Positions 5,417 through 7,145 of a DNA stretch of 7,145 nucleotides are shown here, piece after piece (within the stretch, counting starts at the first letter, position 1; every line of letters starts with the position of its first letter). This DNA is from ATZT02 sp038124905 (GTDB lineage: Bacteria; Actinomycetota; Actinomycetes; S36-B12; UBA5976). The stretch covers positions 1 to 7,145 of the forward strand of contig JAYPCW010000057.1 in the NCBI GenBank assembly GCA_038124905.1. The letters are read 5' to 3'. The notes beneath the pieces are model-generated. The model was not told the DNA's origin. It did no database searches and worked only from the letters and a program-made list of their open reading frames with translations. The position numbers and the translations under genes are program-made.

Positions 5417-6712
5417 GTGGCTACAGAAGGTAATCGACTTGACCCTTGGGTAGACACTTATGCCTCTAGGGCAAAAGTCATGACTGCTTCTGAAATCAGA
5501 TCACTTTTTGCCGTGGCTTCTCGCCCAGAAGTTGTTTCGCTAGCCGGTGGTATGCCGTTTGTCTCGGCACTTAGCCACGAAATTATGGGTGATACTTTTT
5601 CGCGGATAATTAAAGAAAAGGGCAATATTGCTTTGCAGTATGGCTCAGGCCAAGGTGAGGCTGGTTTACGCGAACAAATTACTGAAGTTGTTGCTTTAAC
5701 AAAGGTTCAAACTCACCCAGACGATGTAGTGATAACTGCTGGATCACAAATGGCAATTGATTTAATAGTTAGAGTTTTTTGCAATCCGAATGATGTAGTT
5801 TTCGTTGAATCACCCTCTTATGTTGGGGCCTTAGGTGTTTTTAGAGCATATGAATGCGATGTGGTTCATGTTGCAAGCGACGAACTTGGTTTAAACCCCA
5901 CCGCACTAGAAGAAGCAATTAAGACAGCGGTGAAGCTAGGTAAAACTCCTAAATTGATCTATACGATTCCGACTTTTCAGAATCCTTCAGGATTAACGCA
6001 AGATGAAAAAAGAAGAAAAGAAATATTAGAGGTTGGAAAAAGAAATAATTTATTAATCGTTGAGGACGATCCTTATAATTTATTAGCTTTTGATGGAACG
6101 GTTCCGCGCGCTATAAGAGCTGATGATGCAGATGGCGTGGTTTATCTTGGATCTTTTTCGAAAACCATCGCACCAGGCATGCGAGTTGGCTGGGCTGTAG
6201 CCCCACATGGCATTAGAGAAAAATTGGTTCTGGCTAGTGAGTCGGCCATGCTATGCCCAAGTAATTTAGTGCAACTAGCAATTAGTGATTATTTAAAAAA
6301 TCAACCTTGGCTTGAGCAGGTAAAAGTTTTTAGAGAACTTTACTTAGAGCGAAGAGATGCGTTACTTGATTCGATGAGGCTTCATTTTCCGGCTGGCACT
6401 ACCTGGACAGAGCCACAAGGTGGTTTTTATTCTTGGGTAACTTTGCCAGAAGGTTTTGATGCAACTGCAATGCTTCCGCGAGCGGTCAGTGCTTTGGTGG
6501 CTTATGTTCCTGGTACCGGTTTTTATGCTGATCAACAAGGTTCGAGAAATTTAAGACTTTCATTTTGTTATCCCACTCCAGAAAGAATTAAAGAAGGGGT
6601 AAGAAGATTGGGTGAAGTTATTCGTCAAGAAATTGATTTAAGAAATACTTTTGGAGTAACCGGTAATTTATCTACCCAAAACAGTGATTTAACTGCTCCT
6701 GATGTGATTTAA
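5417..6712 (+). CDS. PLP-dependent class I/II aminotransferase (2-aminoadipate/MocR-type fold)
   Basis: This is a fold-type I aminotransferase of 431 residues. Visible motifs: the N-terminal SLAGGMPF (41-48) typical of the 2-aminoadipate aminotransferase/MocR group, QYGSGQGEAGLREQI (74-88), the TFQNPSG loop with Asn189, EDDPY (216-220) with the Asp that contacts the pyridine nitrogen, the PLP-binding Lys249 in GSFSKTIAPGMRVGW (245-259), and Arg380 in NLRLSF, which binds the substrate carboxylate. There is no N-terminal GntR DNA-binding domain, so it is an enzyme and not a MocR regulator. After the fold ends (about 407) there is a polar tail of about 24 residues with no recognised motif. The substrate cannot be read from the sequence. 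A similar aminotransferase sits between the trx genes and parB in other Actinobacteria, which suggests a conserved but undefined job. The GTG start has AGAAAG 10 bases upstream. The ddl start codon follows its stop directly. Confidence 0.9.
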   Translation: MATEGNRLDPWVDTYASRAKVMTASEIRSLFAVASRPEVVSLAGGMPFVSALSHEIMGDTFSRIIKEKGNIALQYGSGQGEAGLREQITEVVALTKVQTHPDDVVITAGSQMAIDLIVRVFCNPNDVVFVESPSYVGALGVFRAYECDVVHVASDELGLNPTALEEAIKTAVKLGKTPKLIYTIPTFQNPSGLTQDEKRRKEILEVGKRNNLLIVEDDPYNLLAFDGTVPRAIRADDADGVVYLGSFSKTIAPGMRVGWAVAPHGIREKLVLASESAMLCPSNLVQLAISDYLKNQPWLEQVKVFRELYLERRDALLDSMRLHFPAGTTWTEPQGGFYSWVTLPEGFDATAMLPRAVSALVAYVPGTGFYADQQGSRNLRLSFCYPTPERIKEGVRRLGEVIRQEIDLRNTFGVTGNLSTQNSDLTAPDVI

Positions 6713-7145
6713 ATGAAAAATCTGCATGTTGTCGTGCTGGCTGGTGGCTTGTCTGCTGAGCGGGATGTTTCTTTGCGCTCCGGTAGAAGAATCGCAGAAG
6801 TTGTTAAAGAACAAGGTCATGATGTCGAAATTGTAGATGTCGACGTTAATTTACTTAGTTGGTTGAAAAAAAATAAACCAGATTGCGTGGTGCCGGTAGT
6901 CCATGGCGCTGTTGGTGAAGATGGTGCTTTAAGAGACGTTTTAGATAATTTAAAGATTCCTTATGTGGGCTCAACTGGACCAGCTAGCCGAATTACTTTT
7001 GACAAAGCGATTGCAAAAACAATTGTTGCAAAAAGCGATATTGCTACCGCTGACTCAATTGCTTTACCGCATACTGCCTTTAGAGAACTGGGCGCAGATG
7101 TAGTGCTTGATGCACTTGTTGAAGATTTAAAAACGCCTTTGGTGG
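6713..7145 (+). CDS. ddl: D-alanine--D-alanine ligase, N-terminal part (3' end outside window)
   Basis: Ddl joins two D-alanines with ATP to make the dipeptide end of the peptidoglycan stem. The frame runs open from ATG 6713 to the window edge, 144 codons, about half of a usual DdlB-length enzyme. The first residues read as the Ddl N-terminal domain: VVVLAGGLSAERDVSLRSG (6-24), with Glu16 at the position that contacts the first D-Ala, then HGAVGEDGALRDVLD (64-78), IPYVGSTGP (82-90), and SRITFDKAIAK (92-102), which matches the conserved start of the ATP-grasp region. The catalytic Ser-Tyr and C-terminal arginine regions lie outside the window, so D-Ala-D-Ala rather than D-Ala-D-Lac specificity is assumed. 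The ATG follows the aminotransferase stop with no gap and has no clear ribosome site, so translation is probably coupled to the upstream gene. Confidence 0.93.
   Translation, partial: MKNLHVVVLAGGLSAERDVSLRSGRRIAEVVKEQGHDVEIVDVDVNLLSWLKKNKPDCVVPVVHGAVGEDGALRDVLDNLKIPYVGSTGPASRITFDKAIAKTIVAKSDIATADSIALPHTAFRELGADVVLDALVEDLKTPLV

Noticed and set aside
1..7145. Mobile element, CRISPR array, defence system or foreign island
   Set aside because: All genes are co-directional housekeeping genes in conserved actinobacterial order with uniform AT-rich codon use; no terminal repeats, direct-repeat arrays, transposase or integrase were seen.

Overview
The window looks like a piece of a low-GC actinobacterial chromosome from the conserved neighbourhood near the replication origin. 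The sequence is AT-rich, about 35-40% GC judged by eye. The gene order DUF6049 - murJ - sigM - trxB - trxA - cwlM - aminotransferase matches the actinobacterial murJ/sigM/trxBA/cwlM block, which usually lies just before parB-parA-rsmG-jag-yidC-rnpA-rpmH-dnaA. That order with this low GC, short proteins and very tight packing suggests a streamlined free-living actinobacterium, for example the freshwater Nanopelagicales (acI) type. The lineage is an inference from gene order and composition, not something the sequence proves.

Layout: all eight genes are on the + strand and the longest gap is 64 bases. Bases 1-735 are the 3' end of a DUF6049-type membrane-anchored protein cut by the window edge. 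It overlaps murJ (728-2320), the lipid II flippase. Then come an ECF sigma factor of SigM type (2341-2913), thioredoxin reductase (2978-3940), thioredoxin (3943-4263), a cytoplasmic CwlM-type amidase-fold protein with two peptidoglycan-binding repeats (4288-5367), a class I PLP-dependent aminotransferase (5417-6712) and the 5' part of D-alanine--D-alanine ligase (6713 to the window edge).

How they fit together: MurJ, CwlM and Ddl serve peptidoglycan precursor synthesis, its control and its export. TrxB and TrxA are a complete NADPH-to-dithiol reducing pair, and SigM is a stress-type sigma factor. In mycobacteria the same locus carries extra regulatory parts: a pseudokinase domain on MurJ, a phosphorylated C-terminal tail on CwlM and an anti-sigma gene after sigM. 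None of these is present here. The locus therefore reads as a reduced version of the actinobacterial cell-wall control block. I saw no mobile element, CRISPR array, complete tRNA or rRNA. Nothing here is clearly a novel system; the observations of interest are the missing regulatory parts, a possible leaderless sigM promoter, competing hairpins before cwlM and the zero-gap aminotransferase-ddl junction.
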